The notes under the pieces: model-generated
Seen by the model: only the letters and a program-made list of their open reading frames with translations
Database searches by the model: none
What the model was told of the DNA's origin: nothing
Origin: Legionella wadsworthii DSM 21896 = ATCC 33877
GTDB lineage: Bacteria > Pseudomonadota > Gammaproteobacteria > Legionellales > Legionellaceae
Length of the DNA stretch: 56,706 nucleotides
Reading direction: 5' to 3'
Assembly (NCBI RefSeq): GCF_000701265.1
Contig: NZ_KL370760.1
Location: 1 to 56,706, forward strand
Made by a program: the position numbers and the translations under genes
Shown: in pieces, positions 43,849-52,798 of the stretch
Numbering within the stretch: position 1 is the stretch's first letter
Layout of the letters: each line of letters begins with the position of its first letter

Positions 43849-44661
43849 ATGTTGAAACATAAAATCTTAAGCTATGCAGCCCTAACAATCCTATTCAACT
43901 CTACCTACGCTGGTGCAATGGGAGAGTTAAAATCATGTCCTGATCTATCCTGCATGCCCTGGTTCTTAGAATTCGGATCAGGAATTAGTTGGTCTAATAC
44001 GTCACATATTGAATTTAATCCCATCCATTGGAACCCATCCCCAGATGGTTATGATAACCGATTAGGTACTGTACCTTTGTATACCGCTGGTATTGGCTAC
44101 AGGTTTAGCCCTTTAGCTTCTGTTGATCTCAGCTATTCCTATCGTGGAATTTATGTGTATAAAAAACATCAAAGCTTTCAGCCCTCAAATAATGTAAACC
44201 CCTTCGGTGATAGAACAAGATTTTTTGATTTAAACAGTAATTCCATTATGTTTCAGGGAACTCTTTATGGCCAAGGATGGTCTGATAAGCTTGCTTACGA
44301 AATAGGAAATTTTGGACTGATTCAACCAATCATTGGCGGCGGGGTTGGTGTTTCTTACAATTCGATAAGTAATTTTCATACTGTTCTAGACGCAACTCAA
44401 GGTATCACTTCGGTCATGCAGGATTTGACCAGAGCCTCTTTTGCTTGGCAATTAAATGCTGGTATTGAATTGAAAAAGAACCGCTTCAGCTTAGATGCAG
44501 GATATCGTTATTTTAATGCAGGTACTTTTGTAACGAACGATGCTTTAATTACTCGTTTGGATGCGTTGACGGGAGCTCCGATTACAACAGAAACTATTCC
44601 CGGTTGGTCAAGTTCTTTGTCAGCAAATGAACTTTATATCACGGCCAAAATTTCTGTGTAA
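43849..44661 (+). CDS. Outer-membrane beta-barrel protein
   Basis: A 270-residue protein with a signal peptide (1-21, cut near TYA-GA) and alternating hydrophobic/polar strands: FLEFGSGISWSN, PLYTAGIGYRFSPLASVDLSYSYRG, GNFGLIQPIIGGGVGVSYNS, SFAWQLNAGIEL, FSLDAGYRYF and the last strand NELYITAKISV. This is the OmpA/opacity-like small barrel pattern, with about eight strands. Two cysteines (CPDLSC) lie just after the signal. AAGGA precedes the ATG. Such barrels in Legionella are common; no specific function is known. Confidence 0.85.
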   Translation: MLKHKILSYAALTILFNSTYAGAMGELKSCPDLSCMPWFLEFGSGISWSNTSHIEFNPIHWNPSPDGYDNRLGTVPLYTAGIGYRFSPLASVDLSYSYRGIYVYKKHQSFQPSNNVNPFGDRTRFFDLNSNSIMFQGTLYGQGWSDKLAYEIGNFGLIQPIIGGGVGVSYNSISNFHTVLDATQGITSVMQDLTRASFAWQLNAGIELKKNRFSLDAGYRYFNAGTFVTNDALITRLDALTGAPITTETIPGWSSSLSANELYITAKISV

Positions 44662-44674
44662 GTCATTAATCCAT

Positions 44675-44723
44675 TGCCTAACTGACTCAATTAGTTTATT
44701 TAAATGAATGAAACAGTTAGGCA
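44675..44723. terminator. Inverted repeat between convergent genes
   Basis: Perfect 10-bp arms TGCCTAACTG / CAGTTAGGCA flank a 29-nt AT-rich loop between the outer-membrane protein gene and the convergent 44741 gene. It may serve as a shared terminator; a hairpin with so long a loop would be weak unless the loop is structured. Confidence 0.45.
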
Positions 44724-44740
44724 TGATACTTTGAAAGTTC

Positions 44741-45418
44741 CTAAACAGGACAGGTTTGGGATAAATTAAGCTTTTGAATCAGATCATGGGATAAAATTAA
44801 TATCAACGTGCTAAATATATTGGGATAATTCTTTTTTAAGATTTGCAAATTTTCCTCACTCCAATGATAACAGGTCGCCTCCCCAATGATTTGAATAGAA
44901 GCATTTGTTTTTTGCCCTTTTAAAAAACTCATTTCACCAAAAAAATTATGTTCGTACAATTTACCGGAATAATGTTCCGCCCGCACTAAGAGCTGGCCTT
45001 GCTTCCGGATTACAAAATAAAGTTCTTTGTTATAAACATCTTCTTTAAGAATGATGGTATCCCTATAAATTATTTTTTCCGCTAATTTAATGATTTTTCT
45101 AAAATGACCCGGCAACATAAATTGTTTGAAAAATGAATTATATAATTGCAGATCTGTAGGATTGATAAACCAGGGTTTTATTTCTAAAAAATAAAGTCCA
45201 ATTCGGACTGAGTTGATTAAAATATTAATACCATTCCAGAAAATAATTTCTAAAACTTCTATTTGAAAACCATATATAAAATATAAAATGCTCCCTAGGA
45301 GATAGAGGAACCGTAAAACAATAATACGTTTGACAGACAATGCGGATAACACAAATAATGCTGCCGTAGTATAAGTAATACTTGGATAAATCAGGTGCAC
45401 GATTATCTCGTGGTGCAA
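44741..45418 (-). CDS. Popeye-like membrane protein with cyclic-nucleotide-binding fold
   Basis: A 225-residue protein with about three membrane helices (1 to about 85), followed by a cNMP-binding beta-roll. FWNGINILINSVRIGLYFLE and QLYNSFFKQFMLPGHFRKI recall the Popeye-domain entry, and YSGKLYEHNFFGEMSFLKGQKTNASI the cyclic-nucleotide pocket (GE in place of GExxLL). Popeye proteins bind cAMP in animals; bacterial members are little studied. Start is uncertain: TTG at 45418 has AGAAGG seven bases upstream, while an in-frame TTG at 45460 has none. No effector gene is adjacent; the reader of the signal is unknown. Confidence 0.7.
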   Translation of the reverse strand: MHHEIIVHLIYPSITYTTAALFVLSALSVKRIIVLRFLYLLGSILYFIYGFQIEVLEIIFWNGINILINSVRIGLYFLEIKPWFINPTDLQLYNSFFKQFMLPGHFRKIIKLAEKIIYRDTIILKEDVYNKELYFVIRKQGQLLVRAEHYSGKLYEHNFFGEMSFLKGQKTNASIQIIGEATCYHWSEENLQILKKNYPNIFSTLILILSHDLIQKLNLSQTCPV

Positions 45419-45632
45419 ATCACAGCCTTCTATCAAAGCATATATAAAACATGATTGCAAAAATTATAAAGCAGCCGCTTATATCCTATTTAGAAACAAA
45501 ATTAAAAACGATTGGTTAAATCATTATTTTAAGTTTTAGAATGCTAAACGGTGAAAATTGGTCTCTATGGAGGCTCAAGTGATTACGTGCAGACAAAAAA
45601 GTTCTCAAAAAAGGTCAGGAATAAGTACAAGA

Positions 45633-46002
45633 TGGATTCCCGCCTGCGCGGGAATGACAAAGCTGAATTACTACTTATATCTCCAAAGCTACAGAATTTC
45701 TAAAAAGAAATACAGTACATATCACTATTTCCTTTATTTAGGATCCTGTTATTCCCGCCTAAGTCGGAAATTCATCTCGAAAAAATGCTTCGTTCTTTTT
45801 TTAAAAAGCTTGTCATTCACGCACAGGAGAAATACATCTCACACAAATGCTTTGTTCATTTTTTGAAAATTCTTGTCATTCACGTGCAAATGGGAATCCA
45901 TTACTCACAAATCCTTCGTTCTTTGTCTAAAAATAGTGTCATTCCCGCGCAGGCGGGAATCCATCTCGCAAGAAAGGTCAGGAATAGTCAGTGGGAATGA
46001 CC
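45633..46002. repeat. Degenerate ~64-bp tandem repeat with REP-like palindromes
   Basis: Four units with a period of about 64 bp (start points near 45749, 45813, 45876, 45940) each contain a degenerate GTCATTCCCGCGCAGGCGGGAATCCATCTC palindrome core followed by a T-rich TTCGTTCTTT...AAAAA linker. Isolated half-copies lie at 45635-45657 and, inverted, near 45991-46002. Only the first and last copies keep a good palindrome. Together with AT-rich sequence they fill the 640-bp gap 45461-46102; no gene is seen. Similar elements are dispersed REP-like repeats in many bacteria. Confidence 0.8.
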
Positions 46003-46102
46003 GAGTTATTGGTCATCTTTAAAGTGCTATTACTACTTTCGATTGATGTGGAAACATTTTGGAGCAAACCATCCTTGAAAGAATTGCTTCTACCAAAAAT
46101 GT

Positions 46103-47629
46103 TTAAAGGTCCAAACCCCTTACTTCTTCTTCAGGTTGATTTGGATCAACATCGTCTATAAATACTTCAATATCATGTAATATTTGACTGGATTTTGTTT
46201 CATGCACAAAGAGGAATGGACGATTACACAACCAGTTTATACCTCCTTTGATTGCGACCAAAATACCTAAACTAATAATCCCAAGAGTAAGGTTTGTTAA
46301 AAATTCTGTATCACCTCTATGGTTATCCAACACTCGATGAGCATTCTTAATTAAACCCAGGGAGTCTCTTTTAAATCTTTGGTAGGTTGCTTCATTGGGA
46401 TTAGCAAAGTATATATCTGCCTTTTTCACAAGCTCAATACGTAGCGTGGTCGCAGCTTCCCAAGCATGGTGATGTGCTACATAGTCTTTATCCGTCATAT
46501 CACCCATTGATTCAGTCAAAGCATGATCTTTCCTGTTTTTTAGTTCAGTGATTTTATTCTGAAGTAAAGCAAGTTTTTTATAGAAGGTTATCTCACCCTT
46601 CATTTCATGCCCTGTAGGAGGTAATTGACCCGGTTGGATGAGAACTGGGGGCGTGGCCAGCTCTTGGGCTAACTCCAGCCTTTGATCTTTTAAAACAGGC
46701 TTTTCGAAGTCATTCTTAGCGCGCAACCAAGCTTCCATGACTTCATCATGATCCTCAGCCCCTTCAAAAGGGAAATTTTCAATAAACGTTAGAGCTATTT
46801 CATTATTATTTAAGGCAGGGCCTAATAATTCAATGGCCAACAGGTGGGGTACATACCCAATATTTTTAAGGAATTTTTCAATAATGGCGGCTGCATTATA
46901 TAAGTTACAAAATTCAGCTTTAACATCATTTCCCTCGAGCAGACTCGCTGTTAATTGGACGTGACTTTTTATTAAATCAAATCCTGTAGGGTTTACATTT
47001 GCGTTGTGGCCTAATAAATGTGAATAATGAAGGAGTTGTGTGCTGATACGTTCTTCATAACAAACCTGTTGGGACGGATCCAGAGTCCTTTCCCAATGAC
47101 CTCCACTGCCAGCACCTTCACGATTTCCTGTATGACAAATCGTAATTTCGGTAGGTATTGGGAGAGGAACGTCTGGAATCAACGTATTTTCTAGTCCATG
47201 CCCTTGTTGCGGAATAAATTTTAGGCTAAATCCCAAAGGGTTACAAACCATCTCGGCCAGTTCACCTGGATCTAAACTTTCATAACGCGCTGTATCTGCT
47301 CTGATATGGGAATAAGTCCTAACATCACCAAGTCTCGGATTAATTTCAAGTTGTGCGCCTATAAAAAGACGCAATACTGGCCCCATCAATATTTGAATAT
47401 CAAAAGGGTTATACTGCTTTAGAATCGCTGCAAATTGTTCCCATGAGAAATTATCCACATCGAATCCATAAAATTCAGCAAACTTATTCTTTAATAAATG
47501 ATAGGCCTCATTGTGATGATTGTCGTAATGTTCATCTTGACCATAACAATATATTTCCTTTACTAGCTCAGGTGTTATGGCATGAAGAGGGCAGTTATTA
47601 AGTACTGCGGAAATCTTAGGAGAAGGCAT
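46103..47629 (-). CDS. Candidate effector with N-terminal Cys/His protease-like motifs
   Basis: A 508-residue protein. LNNCPLHAITPELVKEI puts C13 at the head of an N-terminal helix, in a setting like OTU or papain-type deubiquitinases (NxC). SGGHWERTL gives H178 in the typical GGHWE-like strand of OTU folds. An acidic partner is not certain. A membrane segment lies at about 450-470 and the C-terminus is acidic (PEEEVRGLDL). PmrA-like promoter sequence lies upstream. No ribosome binding site is seen before the ATG. Deubiquitinase activity is an inference. Confidence 0.62.
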   Translation of the reverse strand: MPSPKISAVLNNCPLHAITPELVKEIYCYGQDEHYDNHHNEAYHLLKNKFAEFYGFDVDNFSWEQFAAILKQYNPFDIQILMGPVLRLFIGAQLEINPRLGDVRTYSHIRADTARYESLDPGELAEMVCNPLGFSLKFIPQQGHGLENTLIPDVPLPIPTEITICHTGNREGAGSGGHWERTLDPSQQVCYEERISTQLLHYSHLLGHNANVNPTGFDLIKSHVQLTASLLEGNDVKAEFCNLYNAAAIIEKFLKNIGYVPHLLAIELLGPALNNNEIALTFIENFPFEGAEDHDEVMEAWLRAKNDFEKPVLKDQRLELAQELATPPVLIQPGQLPPTGHEMKGEITFYKKLALLQNKITELKNRKDHALTESMGDMTDKDYVAHHHAWEAATTLRIELVKKADIYFANPNEATYQRFKRDSLGLIKNAHRVLDNHRGDTEFLTNLTLGIISLGILVAIKGGINWLCNRPFLFVHETKSSQILHDIEVFIDDVDPNQPEEEVRGLDL

Positions 47630-47673
47630 TTTAAAGTGATCACAATAGAGAATATATATATTATACTTTGTAT

Positions 47674-47693
47674 AAGCTTAATGAAATATTAAT
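47674..47693 (-). promoter_or_regulatory. PmrA-box-like direct repeat upstream of the 46103 gene
   Basis: On the minus strand ATTAATATT-TC-ATTAAGCTT matches the PmrA consensus cTTAATatT-N2-cTTAATatT at 8 and 6 of 9 positions. A consensus TATAAT (47665-47660) follows after eight nucleotides and the ATG after 44. Confidence 0.57.
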
Positions 47694-47845
47694 ATGTCCA
47701 AATAAAAAATGAGTTGGATATCATTTACTATAAAAAATAACTATTCATGATAGGTATGCATGGTGAATGCACATTACCATTATAGTGTAATGTTTCTGAT
47801 TTAATGTATTAGGGAACATGCAAACCAAGATAGAGTCAAGATCAT

Positions 47846-49471
47846 TTATCCTGATTTATTGATTTCCTCAGAAATGACAACTTGATTACGGCCTAATCGT
47901 TTTGCTTCATATAGCGCTTTATCTGCTTGATTTACCAGGGTATTGATATCGCTATCCTCTTTTTTTTGCACGATTCCGGCACTAAAAGTGGCATGAAACT
48001 GGTCTGAATTAGAAAAAAATTCGCGAGAAAATTGCTCTCTTAATTCATTGATTAATTTTTTACCTTGGTGCGCATTTGAGCCGGGTAAAACAACAGCGAA
48101 TTCTTCACCGCCATATCGTCCCACGATGTCATTACTGCGAAGGCGAAGCGACAATAAAGTGGCCAGCTTCTTTATCACGATATCCCCAAAGGGGTGACCA
48201 TAGGTATCATTCACCTTTTTAAAATAATCGATATCGATCATGACTAAGGACAAGGTGGTATTTTTTTGTTTTGCATACTCCAGTTCCAACTCGAGACGCT
48301 TTAAAAAACTTGAATGGTTTAATAAGCCAGTGAGACCGTCTATGGACATGTAGTAATTTAATACTCCTGCTCTTTGAGAACGAATTTTTACCGCAGAGAT
48401 TAAGTGCGCAGGGGAAATCGGCTTCGTTAGAAAATCATCGCCACCAACGCTTAAAGCAGATAATTGCTTCCTTTTGTCTTGCTCGGTAGAAAGGAAAATA
48501 ATGGGGATCTTGTTGTATTTATTTTCTTGCCGTAATACCGAGGCAAGCTCCAGACCGGTACAATCAGGCATATAAATGTCCATTAATATTAAATCCGGTC
48601 TAAAATTTTCAATATGATTAAAAATATCCATAGGATTCGCAATGGCCTGAGCAATCATACCCGCCTGTTTTAAAACCAATGAATAATATTCTCCAAGAGA
48701 TTCGGAATCATCAACAATTAAAATGCGAAATGGAATATCTATGGCAAAACTGCATTTTTGGTTTATCGTTTGAATCAAATTAAAAGTATCAACTGGTTTT
48801 TGAAAAAAAGCATTACATCCCGTCCGCACTGCGATCAATCGTGGTAATAATTCATAATTAGGGACAATGCCAAATAATTGTATAAATGTTTTTTCCTTTT
48901 TTAACATTCTTTTTAGATATTTCTGATGACCTAAATTCATAATAAAATAGGTATCAATGAGCAGCGCTATGGGTTTCTTCTGAGTAACTTTAGCTTGTAA
49001 CTCTTTCAAATCGGTAACAACCACCGCAGAATATCCTGCTTGGTTTAGGCCGTTAGTAAGTTCGGCTTCTAATTCTTTTTCCTGCTCCAAAATATAAATC
49101 ACTTTGTTTTCAATCTCTTTGGGCGTTACATTTAATTTGAACATATTTTTAGGTGGAGGTAGATCCAATTTATCTTTTATGTCCATTAATAATTGAGAAA
49201 TAATTTCCTGCTCTTCCTCAGACAAGCTTTTTTTGTCTAGGAATTTTTTTAAATAGATTTCCAATACTCGCGCTATTTGGCTGATTTCTAAATAGCCATA
49301 AGTTCCTGCTGAACCACATAGGCTATGAACTTGTCGATGAAAAACAGTGAAATTTTCAGAATCAAAATGAGCCTTTAGTTCTTGCCAGGATGCATCGATC
49401 TGCCCAATTTTATCTGGCAAATTTTTAGAATAGTTGTTAAAAAGCTCTTGTAATCTTTTATTCACGTCCAT
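47846..49471 (-). CDS. HPt - pseudo-receiver - receiver - GGDEF diguanylate cyclase
   Basis: A 541-residue output protein. An HPt domain comes first (about 1-95) with phospho-accepting His in FHRQVHSLCGSAGTYG (H49). A degenerate receiver (about 120-245) lacks a clear phospho-acceptor motif. A true receiver follows (about 250-370) with LILMDIYMPDCTG as phospho-Asp site. The GGDEF domain ends the chain with GRYGGEEFA and an upstream RSND (RxxD) inhibitory site, so it should make c-di-GMP with product inhibition. It overlaps the upstream receiver gene by 14 nt (or 35 if the ATG at 49492 is used). It is the likely terminal acceptor of a phosphorelay with the MHYT kinase. Confidence 0.88.
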   Translation of the reverse strand: MDVNKRLQELFNNYSKNLPDKIGQIDASWQELKAHFDSENFTVFHRQVHSLCGSAGTYGYLEISQIARVLEIYLKKFLDKKSLSEEEQEIISQLLMDIKDKLDLPPPKNMFKLNVTPKEIENKVIYILEQEKELEAELTNGLNQAGYSAVVVTDLKELQAKVTQKKPIALLIDTYFIMNLGHQKYLKRMLKKEKTFIQLFGIVPNYELLPRLIAVRTGCNAFFQKPVDTFNLIQTINQKCSFAIDIPFRILIVDDSESLGEYYSLVLKQAGMIAQAIANPMDIFNHIENFRPDLILMDIYMPDCTGLELASVLRQENKYNKIPIIFLSTEQDKRKQLSALSVGGDDFLTKPISPAHLISAVKIRSQRAGVLNYYMSIDGLTGLLNHSSFLKRLELELEYAKQKNTTLSLVMIDIDYFKKVNDTYGHPFGDIVIKKLATLLSLRLRSNDIVGRYGGEEFAVVLPGSNAHQGKKLINELREQFSREFFSNSDQFHATFSAGIVQKKEDSDINTLVNQADKALYEAKRLGRNQVVISEEINKSG

Positions 49472-49853
49472 TGCATCGTACCCATATTTCATTTAATTGA
49501 TTTGATAGTTCCAAGGGATCAAAGGGTTTAGAGATCACATCCACAACTCCCATCTCCTTATATTCTTTAATTTCCTGTGCTTGAATTTTTGCAGTCATAA
49601 AAACCGCAGGTATTGCAGAAAACTCATTTAATCCTCTTAATTCGTGAAGCGTGGTTGGCCCATCTTTTATAGGCATCATGACATCAAGAAGAATCAAATC
49701 CGGTATAAAGGTTTGGGCAGCTGTCAATGCATCTTCGCCATTGGTGCAATACTTGACTTCAAATCCCCCTATATCCTCTAAGGCAATTTGTGCAATGGCT
49801 CTTATGTCTTCTTCATCCTCCGCATATAAAATTTTTTTTAGTTCGGTTTTCAT
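49458..49853 (-). CDS. Single-domain response regulator
   Basis: A 131-residue CheY-like receiver: acidic pair in YAEDEED, phospho-acceptor D in LILLDVMMPIKDG, Thr in FMTAK and Lys in SKPFDP. No output domain, so it probably relays phosphate between the upstream kinase and the downstream HPt. The ATG at 49853 is chosen because AGGAGG lies a few bases upstream; an in-frame ATG seven codons earlier lacks a site. It overlaps the next gene. Confidence 0.92.
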   Translation of the reverse strand: MKTELKKILYAEDEEDIRAIAQIALEDIGGFEVKYCTNGEDALTAAQTFIPDLILLDVMMPIKDGPTTLHELRGLNEFSAIPAVFMTAKIQAQEIKEYKEMGVVDVISKPFDPLELSNQLNEIWVRCNGRE

Positions 49854-49891
49854 AACACCTCCTTGATGTGACATATCCTTGTAATGCTCTT

Positions 49892-52492
49892 TTATAGGAG
49901 ATTGGTTATTGTTTTTAGCAATACCTCATTAGAGGACTTGGATTTTATTAATGCTTGACTCACATATTTAGAATATTCTTGGCTTAGTTCTAAATTTGAC
50001 AGGACAAGAACTGGAAAATGATATTTAGCCAGCCAGGGCAAAATCTCCATTCCGTTTCCGTCAGGCAATAACAGATCTAAAATTACTAAGTCATATCTTT
50101 GTTGCTGCAATAAGTCTTTCGCTTGCCGCAAGTTATTTGCAGTAGTGATATTGGCATTATTATTTAATAAAACTGAGAGGATATGTTGCTGCTCAATATT
50201 GTCCTCTATATGAAGAATATTGGGTTTGATGCCTACGTTTTTAATCCGGCGGATTGAATTCAACAAAGTAGTTGAATCAATCGGCTTATCTAACCAATCC
50301 ACCACACTAATGGCATCTCCATTGAGTAAGCTCCGTCCGGTCTGAGCGATAACAGAGAGTACAATAATGGGCATGTCTTGCGTTTTTGGATTGGCTCGAA
50401 GTTCACGAATAAAGGAAACCCCATCTTGATCAGGTAAAACCAAATCGATTAATAACGCCTGATACTCATCTGATTTTATTAATTTTTTTGCTTCCCTAAC
50501 GGTATGTGCCACATCACTGTCGTACCCCCCTGATTCCAATAAAGCTTGTAAATAATTGGATTGATCTTCATCATCTTCACAAATAAGCAACTTCTGTTTC
50601 ACCTCTGGCGTAATTCGCTCTTGCATGTCGGTTAATTTTTTACTTTCAATAAGTGGCAGATCAAAATAAAAAATAGTTTTTTCTGGAGAGCTCGTAAAAT
50701 TAATCCGACCCTCCAGTTTTTCTATAATCGCTCTACTGATATTGAGCCCTAACCCGGTGCCACTTTTTCCGCGAGTATCTGAGGAGTCTGCCTGGGAGAA
50801 CTTTTGGAAAATACGAGGTCTAAATTCTAGAGGAATTTCTGGTCCATAATTGCATACCGAAACCCGAACCATATTTTTTAATTTTTCTATTGAAATGAGA
50901 ACGTCTTTTCCTGTATTGGAGAATTTGCATGCATTTGAAATCAGATTATTTAATACCTGCATGAGTCGATCAGGGTCAACTTTTACTTTAAATGATTCTG
51001 AAGGTTGCTTATAATTGATTTGTACTCCATATTTCTCTGCATACATTCTGTTACTCACAACGGCTTCATTTACTAAATTTTGTAGCTCTTTATCCTCTAG
51101 GCGGAACTCCATCTTTCCCGCTTCGATTTTTTCAATATCAAGAATATCATTGATTAATAAAAGAAGTCGTTCACAATTGTTGTTTGCAATTTCAAGTAAT
51201 TTTTTTGCTTTTTCTGGAAATGCACCCAAAGTTCCGCTTACGAGTAATCCCAGTGATCCGCGTATCGATGTGAGCGGTGTCCGCAATTCATGGCTCACAA
51301 TAGAAACGAATTCTTTTTTTAATTTCTCTGTTCTTTTTAGTTCAGTCACATCATGGATGACAGTAAGCGCCCCAATCACATTTCCGTTCGCATTATGAAT
51401 TTCCTGCCCGTCAATGATGACATCCTTTACCACATTGTCTTCGAACTTCATGAGGTAGGGTAACCCTTGGATTTTTTCACCATCCAGCACTCTTTTAAAG
51501 GGTGATTTTTCCTCAGTAACCGGCTCATTGCTGGTGGTGTAGAGATTAAAATATTGAGGTAAATCCTGAATACATTTCCCCACTATATTTGCAGATATTT
51601 TTTGATGAAGTACGTCATTAACTACTGTAATTTTTCCTGCATCATTACAGGCGATGATGCCATCTTCTAAATTATTGAGCATCGCTTTAAGAAAGGCTTT
51701 TTCGTTGTTCATCGCCTTTTTATAAGTTGTTGTGATTAAAGCTAAAATTAATATTAAAACGGTAGTACCCGCTATTAAATAAGGCATATAGCGGTCAGAA
51801 ATAATTTCCACACTTACGGGAATCATTTGATCGGCTGTAAGCGGTGTAAACACTGCTGCCGCCATGCCCATATAATGCATGCCACAAATGGCAACGCCCA
51901 TGATTAAAGCGCTACCGAATTTAAGGTTAAACTGTTCTCTGCTGGTACTTTCATTGCTGCGTAGCGCAAGCCAAAGGGCCCCTTCCGCAGCGATAATTCC
52001 AATAATCACTGAAAGAATGAATAAACTGGGAATATAATGAATGGACATATGGACCTTCATACCTTCCATGCCCATATAATGCATGGTGGATATGCCTAGC
52101 CCGATGATAATTCCCCCGATGGTGAATTGAGTTAGGGAATAGTTCTTTTTTTGTAAAATAAATAATGCGAAAGCAGAAGCAAGGGCAGCAGCTATCAAGG
52201 AACCTACTGTCCAAGCAAAAGAAAATTTCATGGGCATTGGCATGATATAGGCTAACATACCAATAAAATGCATGGACCATATTCCAGCCCCCATTGCCAA
52301 AGCACCCCCCATGAGCCAAAAATAGCGAGCGCCCTTCCGCGGTTCACTACGTAGACTACCCACTAAATCCAAGGCAACATACGAAGCTAAAACAGCAACG
52401 ACATAGGAAAGCAAAACGAGCCCTGGCGAATAGTAACCATAAATGGCATTTTTTGGTATGCTCTGCAGCTGAAACCAATGACTAAGATCCAT
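49892..52492 (-). CDS. MHYT-domain hybrid histidine kinase
   Basis: An 866-residue membrane kinase. Residues 1 to about 245 form a seven-helix MHYT sensor with three M-H-(Y/F)-x-G-M motifs (SMHFIGM, TMHYMGM, GMHYMGM), proposed to bind a metal and sense a gas or redox state. A PAS-like domain spans about 270-380. HisKA follows with H401 in VSHELRTPL, an HATPase with GTGLGLNIS, and two receivers with D683 (LLIDLVLPDQDG) and D806 ([12 protein letters not shown]). AGGA lies eight bases before the ATG. It is first of a three-gene operon with the single receiver and the GGDEF protein. Confidence 0.93.
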   Translation of the reverse strand: MDLSHWFQLQSIPKNAIYGYYSPGLVLLSYVVAVLASYVALDLVGSLRSEPRKGARYFWLMGGALAMGAGIWSMHFIGMLAYIMPMPMKFSFAWTVGSLIAAALASAFALFILQKKNYSLTQFTIGGIIIGLGISTMHYMGMEGMKVHMSIHYIPSLFILSVIIGIIAAEGALWLALRSNESTSREQFNLKFGSALIMGVAICGMHYMGMAAAVFTPLTADQMIPVSVEIISDRYMPYLIAGTTVLILILALITTTYKKAMNNEKAFLKAMLNNLEDGIIACNDAGKITVVNDVLHQKISANIVGKCIQDLPQYFNLYTTSNEPVTEEKSPFKRVLDGEKIQGLPYLMKFEDNVVKDVIIDGQEIHNANGNVIGALTVIHDVTELKRTEKLKKEFVSIVSHELRTPLTSIRGSLGLLVSGTLGAFPEKAKKLLEIANNNCERLLLLINDILDIEKIEAGKMEFRLEDKELQNLVNEAVVSNRMYAEKYGVQINYKQPSESFKVKVDPDRLMQVLNNLISNACKFSNTGKDVLISIEKLKNMVRVSVCNYGPEIPLEFRPRIFQKFSQADSSDTRGKSGTGLGLNISRAIIEKLEGRINFTSSPEKTIFYFDLPLIESKKLTDMQERITPEVKQKLLICEDDEDQSNYLQALLESGGYDSDVAHTVREAKKLIKSDEYQALLIDLVLPDQDGVSFIRELRANPKTQDMPIIVLSVIAQTGRSLLNGDAISVVDWLDKPIDSTTLLNSIRRIKNVGIKPNILHIEDNIEQQHILSVLLNNNANITTANNLRQAKDLLQQQRYDLVILDLLLPDGNGMEILPWLAKYHFPVLVLSNLELSQEYSKYVSQALIKSKSSNEVLLKTITNLL

Positions 52493-52798
52493 TTTAACAT
52501 CCTGTAAGTAAATGTTCCTGGTAGATTTTTTTATTAAAATTATATTGATGAACCGACTACTTCTTTATTAGTTTAGTATTAAATGGCAATTTCTTCCTAA
52601 CGGCTTTCACTATATTATGAAATTCATTATAGATGATTGCATTCAATATTGGAGAAATCTGACGCGGACTGGATGATTTACAATATTACGAACGGGTCCG
52701 CAAGAAGAAACTATCTGATTGAATCCATTTACTATTTCCTTGTTGCTTCGAGTAGTCTATCCTTAAAGGTTCACCACCATAATAAAGGAGAAGATCGT
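52493..52798. other. Divergent promoter region
   Basis: The 306 bp between the MHYT kinase and the LPMO gene are AT-rich and must hold both promoters. An open frame from a TTG at 52637 runs into the LPMO gene, but it has no ribosome binding site and encodes no signal peptide, so it is taken as untranslated. No operator was recognised. Confidence 0.55.

Noticed and set aside
45633..46002. CRISPR array
   Set aside because: Units are degenerate palindromes with similar linkers and no unique spacers; no cas genes nearby.
52637..52798. 54-codon extension of the LPMO
   Set aside because: A TTG start without a ribosome binding site would bury the signal peptide, and the mature H21 needs the start at 52799.
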